From Anastrepha obliqua (Eukaryota > Arthropoda > Insecta > Diptera > Tephritidae), in assembly GCF_027943255.1 (NCBI RefSeq), contig NC_072893.1:24388001-24452000 (forward strand): DNA of 64,000 nt, read 5' to 3'. Shown here in pieces: positions 20,741 through 33,900 of the stretch. The translations under genes were made by a program, and so were the position numbers. The notes below the pieces were generated by a model. It was not told the origin of the DNA, searched no databases, and saw only the letters and a program-made list of their open reading frames with translations. The stretch's first letter is position 1, and every line of letters begins with the position of its first letter.

Positions 20741-22129
20741 TTCTGTATTTTCCACAGCTTGGGGAAGATGCTTTGAGCAATGCGTGCATTGACGGTCGGC
20801 TTTCAGCCAGTTTAGAAGCCATTCAAAAACAGCTTTTACTTTTTGACTTAAGAGATTGGTATTCAGTATATGAGCTTCCAGGAAACGATACTACTCTCTC
20901 TCAATAAATTTGTTTCTGTTTTTTTTTCTTTAAGTCTCACCATTCAATAAGCTCCAGCTATCTTTGCTTAGCACCAAAATAAAAGTCATCCGTACGTCCT
21001 GCTGTCTGCGCACCTCGTGTCGCTCGAGCAAGATGAGGACAATCGATATATAAACTTTAGCTAACCTAAAGGCACTTTTAAGTGCCAAAGTGCAAACATA
21101 CAAATGTTATGGTTGCCAAAAAGTGCCCACTCAAGACTCTATTAAGTTGGCCGCCGCCGTATGTACGTAACGAAGAGTGTATGCCCGTGCATGTTTATGT
21201 TTGTTAGACTTGTTAGGTGTTAATTACCCATTAACATGACCAAAATTATGGTCAACAAAAATTTTTCAATTCAGCAAGGTGTGGTGGCTTATATGTATGT
21301 ATGTATGTGTGTGTTTGCGTGTGTGTAGTACTGATATTTATGTGCGAAAGTTTGCTTTACAGAAGTCTAAATTGGGGGAGAGCCAAAGTTTATTGAGTGT
21401 CACGAAAAATTATTTTATGCACATGCACGCATTTACATTCGCAAACATAAGCGTACATACACACACACGCATGGCATAGTCATTTCACATTTTCATAGTC
21501 ACATTTTCATAAGTGGTTAAGTGGCTAAATAATGCCATTTATTTTTAAGGCTAATAAAGAGTTTAAAGTGCATTTGGCGCCTGTCACTGATAATTAAGAT
21601 TTTACAAGCTTTTGCGTTGACCTCGAATTAGGCAAAAGAGAGATTTGGCACGTTTTTCTTAACAAAAATGCTATATATGTATATACCCATAAATTTTTTT
21701 TTTCAATTTACCTGAAATGGTAAACGACCTCGTGCATTTTATGTAAGCTTTATTTTTTTGAAAAATGAAATTATTTTTTTGGTTATATATTCCACTAAAT
21801 TCATAGAATTGAACGACGAAAAAATTTTAAAACACATAAATTTCTTATAGTTTTATTATCAGTTTATGGCTAACAATTTATGTTTTTAATACTTACACTT
21901 TTAATGTTAAATATTTAAAAATAATCAGAAATAAGCACACATTTTACGAAACTTAAATTAATTATTAAAAAAGTAAAATCTATGAACGAAAAAGTCTTAT
22001 AGTCTTATACCAATGTTATTATAAACATTTTAAATAAATTTAGTTTATAATTAAGGGCTGTGTTGGACCCTTTTTTGATTATAACGTGTTGAGGTCTTGA
22101 GGCATCGATTTGATTAAGTTTTTATAATA
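20741..22129. other. Non-coding sequence with microsatellites
   Basis: I find no gene. TATG/TGTG repeats lie near 21290-21330 and a short CA run near 21457-21470. The rest is AT-rich and single-copy in appearance. The frames at 20701 and 21279 are chance. Confidence 0.5.
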
Positions 22130-22995
22130 CAAGGTGAAGTTCAAAATAAACAAGACTAAGCTTTGTTCTGATAACTTCGAGTTTATTTATTCAAAATAGT
22201 CCCCTCTGGCCTCGATACACTGTTTTGCGCGATCTAAAAGCTTTTCGGAAGAATTTTTCAGGTCAAGCTTTTGGATGGCCTCTATGGACACAAAACGTTT
22301 TCGTTTTTGGCCAAATGCAATTTTCCGAAGAGGTAGAAGTCACAGGGAGCCATATCAGGCGAATATGGCGAGTGATTGATGGTTAAAATGCGATTTCTAG
22401 TCAAAAACTCAGTCACAAGAGTGGAACGATGAGATGGTGCATTGTCATGCAATAAGCGTCAGCTTCCTCCTTCGCGGTATTTAGGGCGAATTCGACGAAC
22501 GCGATGCAACAAATGCTTCAAAACGCCAAGAGAAAAAATTGCATTGACAGTTTGGCCCATTAGCATGAACTCCTTGTGGACAATACCCTTGGAATCGTAA
22601 AAACAAATGAGCATCGACTTGATTTTTAACTTCTCCAAACGCGATTTTTTGGGGTGGTGGCTCGTCTGGGGCCTTCCATTCGGCACTTTAACGCTTAGTT
22701 TCAGGTTCATGTTGGAAACACCACGTTTTATCACCAGTTACAATGTTCTAAAGGAAGTTCTCGTCTTTCGAATGTTGAATTCTGAGCAATTTTTGGTCCT
22801 CAGTCAACTTATGCGGAATGAAACCTGCACAGACCTTTCGTAAGCCCAAATGATGAGTTAAAATATGGTAAATCGATGTTTTGGAGATATCCAACTCCAA
22901 TTCCATGAATTTCTACGATGATTTCGGTTCATTTTTGATAAATTTACGAACAATTCCGATGGAGTTTTCGGTGATTACTGATTTAGGGATTTTCG
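22130..22995 (-). mobile_element. mariner (DD34D) copy, right end lost
   Basis: The left terminus CAAGGTGAAGTTCAAAATAA follows TA (22128-22129) and matches the copies at 36354 and 62073. The minus-strand transposase pieces include LKLSVKVPNGRPQTSHHPKK and FLLGVLKHLLHRVRRIRPKY-like sequence, again matching those copies, but in shifted frames. Similarity ends near 22995, so the transposase N-terminus and the right inverted repeat are absent. Confidence 0.75.
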
Positions 22996-23300
22996 AATGT
23001 CGGGAGGTTTTTGTTGGATGCTTGCAAAAAGGACCACTGTAAAGTCAATTACTCCCACAAATCAGAATTTTTAAGTTTAGAAAGCATATTTTCAAGTTGT
23101 AGTCTCAAGTAAAGCTTAAGATTTTTTTTATAAAATATAAAGCTAGAGGAGTTTTTCATCTTAAGGAGTCAGAAAAAAGTAAAAGAAATACTAAAAAATG
23201 CATTTGAAAAATTAAAAGTTCATTTTTATCGATCGAATGTTGTGAATCAGTGTTATTTGTTAAAAAAAATTAAAAATCTGCAGACGAATCTATAAAATTC
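22996..23300. other. Non-coding sequence
   Basis: I see no gene; A/T-rich spacer between a broken mariner and a LINE. Confidence 0.45.
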
Positions 23301-24310
23301 CTCCTTTATGCCCATTTCCCGGAAAATTCGATTGCTCCAGGCTGTAACGAAGGCACGAGTCGGCGGGAGGGGTTACCTGCGATGCCCTTGATATCTGTCC
23401 TGACTGTCAACAGAATAAACTGGGCAATCGATAGCTTTTCCCCTTTCAAATCTCCAGGTATCGATGGTATCATGCCAGTGATGCTTCAAAAGACTAAAAC
23501 CTTGGTGGTTCCCGTCCTTCATAAGATCTTTTTGGCGTGTATCTCAGTAAGCCACGTTCCCGCTAGCTGGAAGAAAACCAAGGTGGTTTTCATTCCTAAG
23601 GCAGGAAGGAGGGGCCACGTTTTGACAAAGGACTTCAGACCCATAAGTCTTACCCCTTTTATTCGAGAGAATGATTGACTATCACATTCAAGAGTACTTT
23701 GAAACTAGCCTATCTCCAGCTCAACACGCTTACCTGAAAGGGAAATCTATCGAGACTGCCTTACATGAGGTCCCTACTACCTATAGAGAAATCTCTGGAG
23801 GGGAAACAATTCACTTTGGCGGCCTTTATAGACTCAATAATGTTACGGCTGAGTCAATTGTCACTGCTCTAAATAGGCTAGGGGTAGAAAGACCTACCTA
23901 CCTCAGGATCTCGTTCTTGCTTGAAGGTAGGGAAATAAACAATTTCTTTCTAAAAAAATTGCATCGTGTGCTATTTCAAAAACCGTATGGCCTCAATACG
24001 ATATAAAAAGAATGCTTAAGGTGATGGGAATTCAATTTCCAAACTCATTGCGCTATTCACTGGTCACTGGGTGATCGGAATTCATGCAGGGAGGCTTGGA
24101 CTTCGGCACAACTCGCATTGCAGAAGCTGTGGGGATCCGACAGAGAAAGAATCTGTTGAAGACTTTCTCTGCAAAAGTCCCGGTCTGGCGGCTAGGCGCT
24201 TGAGATTAATTAGTGAGCCTTTCGGGGATAGCATGAAGCAGTTCTCTAGCCTAGATCCCTTTTCTCTCCTCTACTACATCAACAGCACTGGATGGCCGTA
24301 GATGGTTTTC
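23300..24310 (+). mobile_element. I/LOA-type LINE, internally deleted copy
   Basis: The + strand shows the RT entry FSPFKSPGIDGIMPVMLQKT then VVFIPKAGRRG and DFRPISLT (23382-23670), a second frame with SPAQHAYLKGKSIETALHEV (23671-24006), and, after a deletion, the C-terminal region HAGRLGLRHNSHCRSCGDPT..LCKSPGLAARRLR (24071-24301). The catalytic YADD and the RNase H are missing between these pieces. The frames are shifted relative to each other, so it is not functional. Confidence 0.75.
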
Positions 24311-24401
24311 TCTTCCCTAAATTTTTTCGCAAGTAGTGGTCCACATTATGGCATCAAAACGGCACGTGGTACTCTTGCCATCTAACCTACCTACTATTAT
24401 A

Positions 24402-25280
24402 AAGGGTGATTTTTTAAGAGCTATAAGAAAGTGTTTAAAAGAAACACACGTAAAATTGAGAAAAATGCATGAAATTTTTATTAAATCGATAGTACAGTCC
24501 ATAAAATTCCATGAAGTTTGAAGATTATTTCATGCAAATGTTGGCCGCGACTGCGCTTCAAATGGTCCATCCGCTTAGTCCAATTTTGGCATACTCTTTC
24601 CAATGTCTCGGCCGGTATCTCACATATAAATGCTTTAATGTTGACTTCCAATGCGTTAATTGAAGCAGGCTTGTCTGAATAGACATGAGCTTTAACATAG
24701 GCCCACAAAAAATAATCTAAAGGCGTTATATCGCACGCTCTGGGGGGCCAATTGACAGGTGCCGAACGTGAAATAAAATGCTCACCGAACTCGCCGCTCA
24801 ACAACTCCATTGTTATGCGTGCTGTGTGGCATGTGGCATGTGGCACCGTCTTGCTGAAACCACATGTCATGCAAGTCAAGCTCTCGCATTTTGGCCAAAA
24901 AAAAGTTGGATATCATTTCACGGTAGCGCTCACGGTTGCCATTCACAGTTAAGTTACGATTCGCAGCATCTTTGAAGAAGTACGGTCCAATGATACCTCC
25001 AGTCCATAAACCGCACCAAGCTGTGACCTTTTCTGGATACATTGGTAGCTCTTGCAATTCTTCTGGCTGATCTTCACTTCAAAATCGACAATTCTCCTTA
25101 TTTACGTACCCACTGATCCAACAATGAGCTTCGTCGCTGAACACAATTTTTCGAACATTCGAATTTTTTTAACTGAACACGCATTTTTATAATAAATGAT
25201 GACAGTGAAACAAAACACGAAACGTGCGTCAGCTGTTGAAACCAACTGTTTTAAAAGATAATAGCTAAAAAATCCCCCTT
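24402..25280 (-). mobile_element. mariner relative (DUF4817/DDE type), N-terminus deleted
   Basis: TA borders both ends (24400-24401 and 25281-25282), and the ends are AAGGGTGATTTTTTAAGAGC and, reversed, AAGGGGGATTTTTTAGCTAT. The minus-strand frames encode the central and C-terminal transposase: VTAWCGLWTGGIIGPYFFKD, DLHDMWFQQDGATCH (second catalytic D) and VNWPPRACDITPLDYFLWAY (third). They are split by a frameshift near 24790-24880. A 5' fragment (FEKLCSATKLIVGSVGT) near 25102-25150 follows a deletion. It is of the same family as the element at 14110. Confidence 0.85.
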
Positions 25281-25282
25281 TA

Positions 25283-26990
25283 GGATTTGTCCATAAATAA
25301 ACTTTTTTCTGAGCTTTTATCAACAACTTCATTAAGAGAAAGATTCAGACTAACATTTCACTATTCGGCCATTTCGATTTTTGTAATACGGCAGCTTCTA
25401 CTGGCTTCTCTCAGATAAATTTTGCTATACCTAGTGGTGGATGCAATAGATTTTAGTTTTATCCCGCCTTAGTCGGGTGAATAGTTTCTAGATTTTCTGA
25501 AACAATAGCTGTACCACAATTCAAACCAATTAGGCTTACATTTTTTTCAAGTACGTTTAATCCATAGGTGCTCAATGTCTTTGACAACCCCTAGTGAAAT
25601 TTTCCAAGGAATCTTTTTGTAGAACATATTAACCCTTTAATACCCAGTTTAAGAGAGATTTTGAACAAGTTTTTAAAAACTGTGTTAAATAGTCACATAA
25701 CGGTGGAATACAACGGGTTAAAATGTTCTACAAAACACTTTATCATTGAATTTTACTAAAAGTCTTCTAAGACAAAATTTAAGAAAAATCAATATTTTTA
25801 CTGGATTGACCATATTATTTAATATGGCATTTGATCAATTTTGCGAAACTTTAATACACTGTATAAAAAATTGTCACCCGGTAGAACAAAACCCTGTCGG
25901 GGTTTTACTATTCTACATGAGTACTTTCACTTGCAATTGGTTTGGTTTGGGCCCGAAAATTGCTGTCGCGCTGTCGCACAGTGTTATTTAATGGGCTGTG
26001 TGGCACGATATTCCAATCTGCTTAAAACAGAGGAGGTGCAAGTCCATGCATGCAATCAGTCACTTCCCTCATAAGCTTGTATAGTACTTGCATATTAGAT
26101 ATAACAAAGTGCTAGTGAAATATATTTTTACAACAAATTTCCTGTGCATATTTTGAATTACTTGCAGAAGCAAATATTGTAAGAACTTTGTTTTTTCTAG
26201 ATCGAAACGTATTACGAAATTTTGAATCTGAATACATTGATTTCGCAATATTTCTTAAAGTTCACCTCATCACTCGTCAAATCAGTCAGCCTCAATCAGT
26301 AGCATAAGCGATTATGGACATTAAAATTGCCACTTAGGCGGCGCGACCCTTTCTAGCCAACACTCCCAATGTTCATAAATATATTTGCGCACATACACTC
26401 ATACATATGTGTTTTCATAGTTGTGGCTATAAATTAAATTAATGTGCTTTTCGACATCATAAAAAACCTGCCCACGACCACACATCTAATTGAAAGCGTC
26501 GCTAATGTTTCGTTACACCCAGAGCCAACTGAAGGCATTCAATTTTTAAATAAATCTATGTGAATATGTCTGTGTATGCCTTTATATCTATGTGTGTATG
26601 TTAATCCACTTGGGTGAGTTAATCCAAATTTAAATTTCTTAAATTTCCAACATAACGAAATTTTCGTAATGAGGAGATGAGATTTGTTCGCGTACTTACA
26701 TCCTCGTATGAGATACACCGCACTAACAAATTCTAAGGCCCAGATGATATTGGTGATATCTACTAAAGCAAATGTAGAAAAATGTTCCAATATCATGCCA
26801 TTGATTGTATGTTTAAAACGGTATCTCATAATGAAAATTATTCCGCATTTATTGTTGATATTTTAGTAACGCGCAAGTTCTTTCTCTGTGCAAAACGAAA
26901 TAATTACAATATAAGACCAAAAGCGTTTGCTTTTAATTTAAAAGTTTAAAGTATGACAACGTAGGTAGTTTTTTATTAAAAATTAAAAAG
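25283..26990. other. Non-coding sequence
   Basis: I find no gene. The frames at 25746-26074 and 26539-26866 have no domain character. There are short CATA repeats near 26380-26410. Confidence 0.5.
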
Positions 26991-27239
26991 GAGCAAAACC
27001 GTAATTTTGCATTACTTCCATTTGAAAGAAAAGTACAGATGTACCAAGAGAAGTGGTAGAAAACCAAAACTTATATTAGCACTAGAGATGTTCGGGAAAT
27101 CAAACGTGTGTATGAAAAAAATTTCGTAAGCGGTTTCTACAGGGCCCGCACTCGAAGTGTAAGCAACTTCAGACCGCTCGCACATGCACGGGCATCAGCT
27201 GTCTCTTAGTTGGCTAAATGACAGTCCAGAGTATTGTTT

Positions 27240-28380
27240 ACAAGCATTTGCCGCGGAAGCATTTTGCCGATAGTAAAAGCGAAAAAAGAAAATCAGTACT
27301 GGATTTCAAACGTAAAAGTGTAATTGCATTATAAATATTTAGTTGGAAGTTCACAACCAGCGATTGTTCGTGAGCTCCAGCACCTTAAAGTGAATAAAGT
27401 TTTTGATTATGGCTCCATTTCTCGTTACAATGGCATTGGTAGCATCGCGAAACGTCATCAATCAGGTGGTCATCAAAAGACTGCAACGTTACCTGAAATG
27501 GATAAAAAAGTGAAGAAGCGACTTGAGCATAGTCCCCGACGAAGTGCCAATCAAATGGCGAAAGAACTGAAAATATCTGACCGTAGCTTCCGCCGCACAC
27601 TGAAAAATGACCTCAAAGCCAAGCCTTACAAGATCCAAAAGGCGCACGATCTCACACCAAAACAGCAACGAGTCAGAGTTTTCGAGAAGAGTTTTCGAAT
27701 TGAGCACTTCGTAAACTTCCAAAACGATAAGGTTTATTTGACCTACCGTTCATACGAGAATTTGAGTCATCGATTGTCCACTAGGAGGCAGAAGCCGCCA
27801 CAGGTAATGGTTTGGGCCGCTGTAACCGCAGATGTGCGCTCTCAAATCGGTTTCGTCGAGCCTGGCGTCAAGGTAAATGCGAAATATTATCTGGAAAGTA
27901 TTCTGGAGGTTGGACAGACAAACATTTCGGTGGCAGACCATGGACGTTTCAACAGGACTCGGCACCGCCTCACAAAGCTCGAGTGAACCAAGAATGGCTA
28001 AAAAACAACGTTCCGAACTTCACATAATGGCTATCAAATTCACCAGATGCGAGTCCGATGGATTATTCTCTCTGGGTAATTTTGGACAGCCAGATTCGAA
28101 CTAAAAGATTCAGCAGTCTCTAGGCGCTGAAAAAAGCCATTATTTGCGAGTGGGCCGCCAAAATACCTGCAAACCACATTCGGTCAGCTTGCGATTCGTT
28201 TCTGGACCGTCTCAAGGCCATAGGCAAGGCAAAAGGTAGTCATATCGAGCAAAAGTAAATTGACTCTTAATTTTGCATTATTTTCACACATTTTTTTACT
28301 TTGAATTGAGTAAAAGTAATTTTCAAAACTAAATTTATGGCATTAAAACTTTCGATAGGCTTATTAATTTAGCGCCATTG
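27240..28380 (+). mobile_element. Tc1/mariner-superfamily element, 5' end decayed
   Basis: A 220-codon frame from 27324 begins in the first helix-turn-helix and continues with the linker GGHQKTATLPEMDKKVKKRL and LKNDLKAKPYKIQKAHDLTP. The DDE part is frameshifted: QVMVWAAVTADVRSQIGFVE, then WTFQQDSAPPHKARVNQEWL (second D), then PMDYSLWVILDSQIRTK, ending KGSHIEQK* near 28255. The right terminus AATTTAGCGCCATTG abuts TA at 28381. No matching left repeat is visible. The wording is that of a widespread insect mariner-like family, but I cannot assign the clade. Confidence 0.75.
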
Positions 28381-29515
28381 TACATTGAAAAAAAAAAATC
28401 GCTCGTCTTTGGCACACAAATTTAATAAGCAACTAAATCGGCATCGGATCGTTAAAACATCACAAAATATCATTCAATCGTCGAACCTTGTAAAATTTAT
28501 GAGATGTCGATGATGGCAAAAGTCCAACCAGAGAACACACACACGCGCACACTCATCCATACTACATAAGCAGAGTAGGCAGGCATTTAATTTTCCACCC
28601 ACACAAAAAAAGAATTTTCTCAAAATCAAACTCAATCATACGTTGCCAGTCACTTTGGCACAAGCTCTCCTTAGTATGTGTGTGTGAGTGCGTGTGCATC
28701 CGCCGGATGTTTCGTCACTGGCACTTGGTGTTTTTTACAAAAAAACATTCCAACTTCATTATTTTATATTCAAACTACGCAAATAATTTTTAAGGCAATA
28801 AAACATTTCTGAAATGCATATGTGGGTGTGTACACGTGTTGGTAAATGTGCCACAGAAGTGGCGTTGGATTTTCGATACGCACGCTTGGCACATAAATTT
28901 TCTGCAATGTTTGTCCAGTGCATTGCCATGGGCTAAATAGATTAATTTCTATCAGACTTCACACACATATATACATATATTTACCATATATATGTATATG
29001 CTTATGTGCATCTGTATGCATGTATTTGACTGTGCCTGTATGCTCAACCAAATTTAATCACTTCTGCTTTGAAGTGGCAGCAGAAAATAAATTTATATAA
29101 AACTATATATTTTGTTTCCTAGTCGCTGCTTCCCCTAATCTTGCGGTCTCTTCTTCTTTAATTTCTTCATCGGCCTCTAATGTTTCGTATACTCATAAGT
29201 AGATACTAGTCAGGAGGAATATTAAAGCGCTTGCCAAAATGAGTGTCTTTTTGAGTGTCCGTTGATGCATACAATCAGTAGCCTGCCAGCAAAATGTCTT
29301 CTTTTAAATTCTTTCCGCCTGTTATTGATGTAGTCAGCACAACTCTGTGCTTTCTTCAAATGGTTTTGCCACATATACATTCCCTGTTTTTAATATTCAA
29401 AATAGTCCAAAACTTATTGGAATGTGCATTGTGGCATATTTCGGAATTTGTTCTGTTTGTTTTCAAGTTGAAATAATAAGAAATGACCGAAAACGTCTAA
29501 CATACTAAACATCAT
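28381..29515. other. Non-coding sequence with microsatellites
   Basis: I find no gene. There are CACA/TGTG stretches at 28535-28560 and 28676-28700 and ATATAC repeats at 28965-29000. The frames here look like chance. Confidence 0.5.
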
Positions 29516-29655
29516 AACCCATAACCCACTCATCTAACACCCCCCTCCCTCTGGACCCAACCTGTCGAAACATGTAGTTTCCCGGGCCTACCGTTAGATG
29601 AACTAGACAACTGGTGATTACACTACACTTACTGCTACAACAACAACAACTAAAA
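29516..29655 (+). mobile_element. Short LINE 3' end fragment
   Basis: ACCCACTCATCTAACACCCC followed by CTCTGGACCCAACCTGTCGAAACA and the CTACAACAACAACAAC tail is the same 3' sequence found after the zinc knuckle in the copies at 6560-6720 and 58890-59035. Only about 140 bp is present. Confidence 0.7.
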
Positions 29656-30009
29656 TAATCTTAAGAAAAAATCACAACAGATCAATTATAAAATTTTGAG
29701 AGCAGCATAGATGAACAAAAAAAAGCTTTCGGGGTAAATCTCTATTTAATATAAATTAATTACGATTGAGAAAAATATTGTTGTTGGATTTTGAACAGAA
29801 ACAGCGAATTCTGGGAAGGATCCAAAATATAAGACCAACTATTTTTAATCATTAAAAAAGAGGATACAACTTCAAAGAAGAAAGGATGTGTCCGAAAAAC
29901 AAATAACTGAAGAGTTTGAGAGCTTGAAAGTTTTACGGATTTTTCCAACTCTTTGTCAGCAATTTAGCAAACAGCAAGAATATACGTTTATCTCATGTAA
30001 AAGATAACC
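29656..30009. other. Non-coding sequence
   Basis: No gene or repeat recognised. Confidence 0.4.
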
Positions 30010-30240
30010 AGGAAATAAGTCAATTTATTATTCATGTTTGCTATCGCGCCGGCCTGGGGCGGAAAGTGCCGATATAAATAAATTCCATTGGAGCCGATTT
30101 GCAGGTTTTGACTTTATCTGCGGCCAAGTCGGCGAGTCATCAGATGCCGTGAATTCGCCATACAGACTTCGTCTCCATATTCCTTTTGGCCGTCCTCTTC
30201 GGCGAGAGCCTTGCGAATTTGGAGCCGGCATAAATCATTT
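30010..30240 (-). pseudogene. LINE fragment, C-terminal tail
   Basis: The minus-strand frame reads GSRRRGRPKGIWRRSLYGEF and TWPQIKSKPANRLQWNLFIS, ending ALSAPGRRDS. This follows the pattern GRPxxxWRR...TWxxxxxxAxxRxxWxxFxxAL at the very end of RTE-like and related insect LINE polyproteins. No RT is attached; it is a 5'-truncated relic. Confidence 0.6.
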
Positions 30241-30289
30241 TTTTTTTGTTTTTGTGGATACAGACTAGAAAGTACAGCACTTAGACCCA

Positions 30290-33245
30290 ATTAAATTCAT
30301 TGTACTGCACTCGCTTACCTTTTTTTCTTTAAATTTACCCGACCTCCGAAGAAATCTGAGTAGATCTTATCGTTCCAAGGAGCCAAAAGGTTCGCTTCTT
30401 AACACATAAGTGCCAAAGACCTCAACCCTGATTCGAGCGAAGGCAGGGCAGAGGCACAGAAAGTGGTCCGCCGTCTCATCCTCCTCTTCACAAGCTAGGC
30501 AGAGTACATTGTCTGAGATGCCCACCTTTTCCATGTGCTTTGCCCCTAGAAAGTGGTCCGTCATCAGTCCAACCAACTTCCTGCAGTCCCCTCTGCTTAG
30601 TGACAGGAGGAACTGCGCCGGTTGGTCGGACATGACAGGTAACATCAGTTTTGTTCATTTGCAGCCTCTCTCAGCCTGCCAAGCTCGCTTGTGGGTTAGA
30701 GTAATCCGTTTGCTAACCGTGGCTGTGATGGCCGCAGAAGGGAGTGGCAGAATGGGCTCCGTGCCAAAGAAGTTGGCCTCAGAGCCCATTCAGACTGTAG
30801 TGTCAAATGTCTCGTTACCCGCAATACCCACATATCCCAGGACCCATGTTAGGATCAAAATATTATGCCTGCCGTCATAGTTTAACCTAGATTTACAGGA
30901 CTCGACTACCCTTGAAGTGGTAGGGGGCTGTCTAAGGCCATGAGCGCAGCTTTACTGTCGCTGCATACTCATACAGATCTGCCTCTCCATCTGTTTTCCA
31001 CAATAGTTCATCATTTCTTTAACAGCATACACCTCCGCCTGAAAAACAGATGTATGCAGTGCGAAGTGTAGTTTTGACCCGCTGGATTCCACGTAGACAC
31101 CAGAGCCGGAACCGTGCTCGGTCATGGAGCCATTCGTGAAAATGCGAGAACAGTGTTTGCCGGGCTCATTTTCTGAATTTGATCACAGTTGAGCCTCTGG
31201 CAGCACCACACTGTATCTCTTGTCAAGTACGACACTGGATGGCATGGAGTCAAGGGGCGTGGCGAGGATCGTTGGATCGAAGTCCATGCCTACTCTATTG
31301 TCCAATGCCGAATAGGGGCCGTACCAATTCCCATTGTGTTTCAGCCTGCAGATGGCTTTCCAGGCAGACTAACTGAAGCATCTAATGCCAGGCCTGAGTA
31401 ATCGGAAAGCTCTAGTGCAACAGATGGCCACAGTGCGTTGTAGTCTCGATAAGGTCCTCATGACTCCCACGAGAGAGAGTCTACTCATCCATACCACTGA
31501 GGCATAGGTGATAATAGGTATTATCATAGCCGTGTAGATCCATAGGACCTTGCTAGGAGAAAGACCCCACGTTATCTCAAAGACACCCTTGCACTACCAG
31601 AAGGCTGTCAGTGCTTTAGATGCCTTTGTTTCAACGTGTGACTTCTAAAGAAGTTTACTATCGAGTATTACCCCAAGATATTTGATTTCACAAGGTAGAA
31701 CGAGTCCATCAGGCTTCCTGCTTCTCGTGAAGAGGACATTACCAGTCTTGCTGGGGTTTGCGGATAGCCTATTCGCACAGTACTAAGTGTCAATCATATC
31801 CAGAGTTTTCTGCCCTTTATTACATAGCGAGAGGCCTGTTACCAAACAGGCAACGTCGTCCGCATATGCTTGTGCAAAGACTCCCGAATCGCTTAAGGTG
31901 GTGAGCAGAGGATCGATTACCATGCACCAAAGTAGTGGAGACAGCACACCGCGCCTTGGGGGCAACCTCTATTAACCCCGAATGACACCAGCAGATCTTC
32001 CTCTGCTCGCACCAAGACGATTCTTTGGGCCAGCATCGAACGAATACAATTCACTAGCACCCGGTCTACGCAAAGCTTCACATACTATCAAAAGTGGCAT
32101 TATTAAACGCCCCCTCTATGTCTAAAAATATGCCCATAGCGTAGTCCCTACTGTCGATGGCCAGCTCTACCCTAGCAACAAGGTTTTTCAGTGCCAACTC
32201 GCAGGATTTTCCACTTTGATAGGCATGCTGAAATGCAGACAGAGGATGAGACTTCAGCGGCTTCTGACGCACTCGCAATTCCACCAGTCGATTGAGACTT
32301 TTCAGCATGAAAGAAGTCATGCTGATGGGTCTAAAGCTTTTGGGGCTGGTGTCATCATCTCTTCCAATCTTAAGGACGAAGGCGACCCTCACCATCCTCT
32401 AAGAGCATAGTATAGAGGCCGTGCCATTCATGCAGTAAAGATTTTCTTCAAGGCTGCTGTCACGGTCTCTGCGACTTTCTTCAGCATGTCAGGATATATG
32501 CCATCTGGTCCGGGTGACTTGTAGCCGCCAAAAGATTTGATGGCAAATCGAATTCCGGCCTCATTCACCACAGATTTAGCAACGTACCTTTGCATAAGGG
32601 CTGTTGCCGGCCGGCGTTTATCTGATTACCTGGAAAGTAGGATTCCGTCAGCAAGCTGAGTGTCTCACTTTGCCTCACCGTGAAGGAGCCATCAGATTTT
32701 CGAAGTGACCCCAGCTTTGCAGTTGGGTCCCTTTGCAAAATCCTTACCAATTTCGTCGTGTCACTCAGAGATTCAATACCGCTGCAGAATTCCCTATAAG
32801 AATCTCTTTTCGATTCCCGAATAAGCCTCTTGTATCTCTTCTGAATATCATGGTATCGCTTCCAGTACCCAGCAAGTACCCCGTCCATTGCATTTGAAGC
32901 TGCCCCAGATTGTATGCTGGACATTAGCATGGCAATATAGAACAAGGCCCAGATTGCGCCGCTCACAGAATCTTACGGAACTGGTACCCTTCCCAGGTGG
33001 TGGCTCTTCCAGAGCATCGTAAGGAAAATAAGCAGATGCAATCACAAACTTTGACCATCCGCGTCTACCCCTATAACACACCTCAGCCGATACCAGGTGC
33101 TGACAACAGAATTGCTCAAGACCCGTCACAGTGAGATGAGATGATACTATAAGACCGCTCCTAGGTCTATTCGAACTCCTGTCATATAATACCGTGGCCC
33201 CTTTCAACGTGCTAAAGCCACAGAGGCGGCCCCTGAAACCCCAGG
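30290..33245 (-). mobile_element. Long I/LOA-type LINE, broken frames
   Basis: Read on the minus strand from 33245 downward, the domains come in the usual order. First is the end of an APE-type endonuclease (GWSKFVIASAYFPYDALEEP, near 33050-32990), then the RT linker with YKRLIRESKRDSYREFCSGI. RT entry is FRPISMTSFMLKSLNRLVEL (near 32340), then FQHAYQSGKSCELALKNLV, then RRGVLSPLLWCMVIDPLL and QAYADDVACLV, the catalytic motif (near 31880). The RNase H is degraded (SMTEHGSGSGVYVESSGS; VFQAEVYAVKEMMN, near 31130-31020). The C-terminal knuckle is CLACEEEDETADHFLCLC (near 30500). Multiple frameshifts and a 5' truncation show it is inactive. It is the most complete LINE in the window. Confidence 0.85.
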
Positions 33246-33545
33246 GTTCTTGCGCTGTTGTTATGCTGGGTAATGTGTGTAGCTGGGTAAGTCTTCTACT
33301 TAGTAGTGCGGTAACGGCTTAGAGATAAGGTAAGACTAGCATCTTTAAGTGCCTCTTAGCCTGCACTAGAAAATCTGAAGGTGCATTGGGGATACGATTT
33401 TCACTATGTGGGGGTATGATCGTGATAGCGGGAATTATAGTATTTGCCAAGTCATCATTTGAGTCCTTCAGAAATTTTATTTATCATCCAGCAAATTTTA
33501 CTTGTTTAAGTATAGTCTTATAATGGAACCGTAGAGCTAAAATTG
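33246..33545. other. Non-coding sequence
   Basis: I see no gene. Part may still belong to the 5' side of the adjacent minus-strand LINE. Confidence 0.4.
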
Positions 33546-33900
33546 TAAAATTTGATACATTCTTCAATACCTCTACAACCAAAGTGGGAATTCGGAGGAA
33601 GTCCAAACTATCTGAAAAGGGATTTGCTGCGTTTTTAGTGGACTCGTAAAGGAATCTTGCACTATTAACACCTTTTATCGGACGAAATACGCAATTTGAA
33701 CCTCTACTAGCAAAAAATGCCCGATTTGAAGTGAGCTATCGATTAAAATTGAAGAGGAATAGGAAGAGTATTAGGTTCCATCGAGACAATGCTACGAACA
33801 CATCTTTAAAGGCGCACCAAGAACTGCGAGAGTTTGCGTGGGAGGTTATAACGCATTCAACGTATAGTCCACATGATGCTAGATCTCAGAGAGGGTAACG
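33546..33900 (+). pseudogene. mariner transposase fragment (DD34D type)
   Basis: A + strand reading near 33745-33890 gives RFHRDNATNTSLKAHQELRE, then FAWEVITHSTYSPHDA. It corresponds to the second and third catalytic blocks of mariner transposases (FHQDNARPHTSLxTRQKLREL.W.V..HPPYSPDLAP). Pro-Asp of the last block is degraded. No terminal repeats are seen. Confidence 0.65.
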
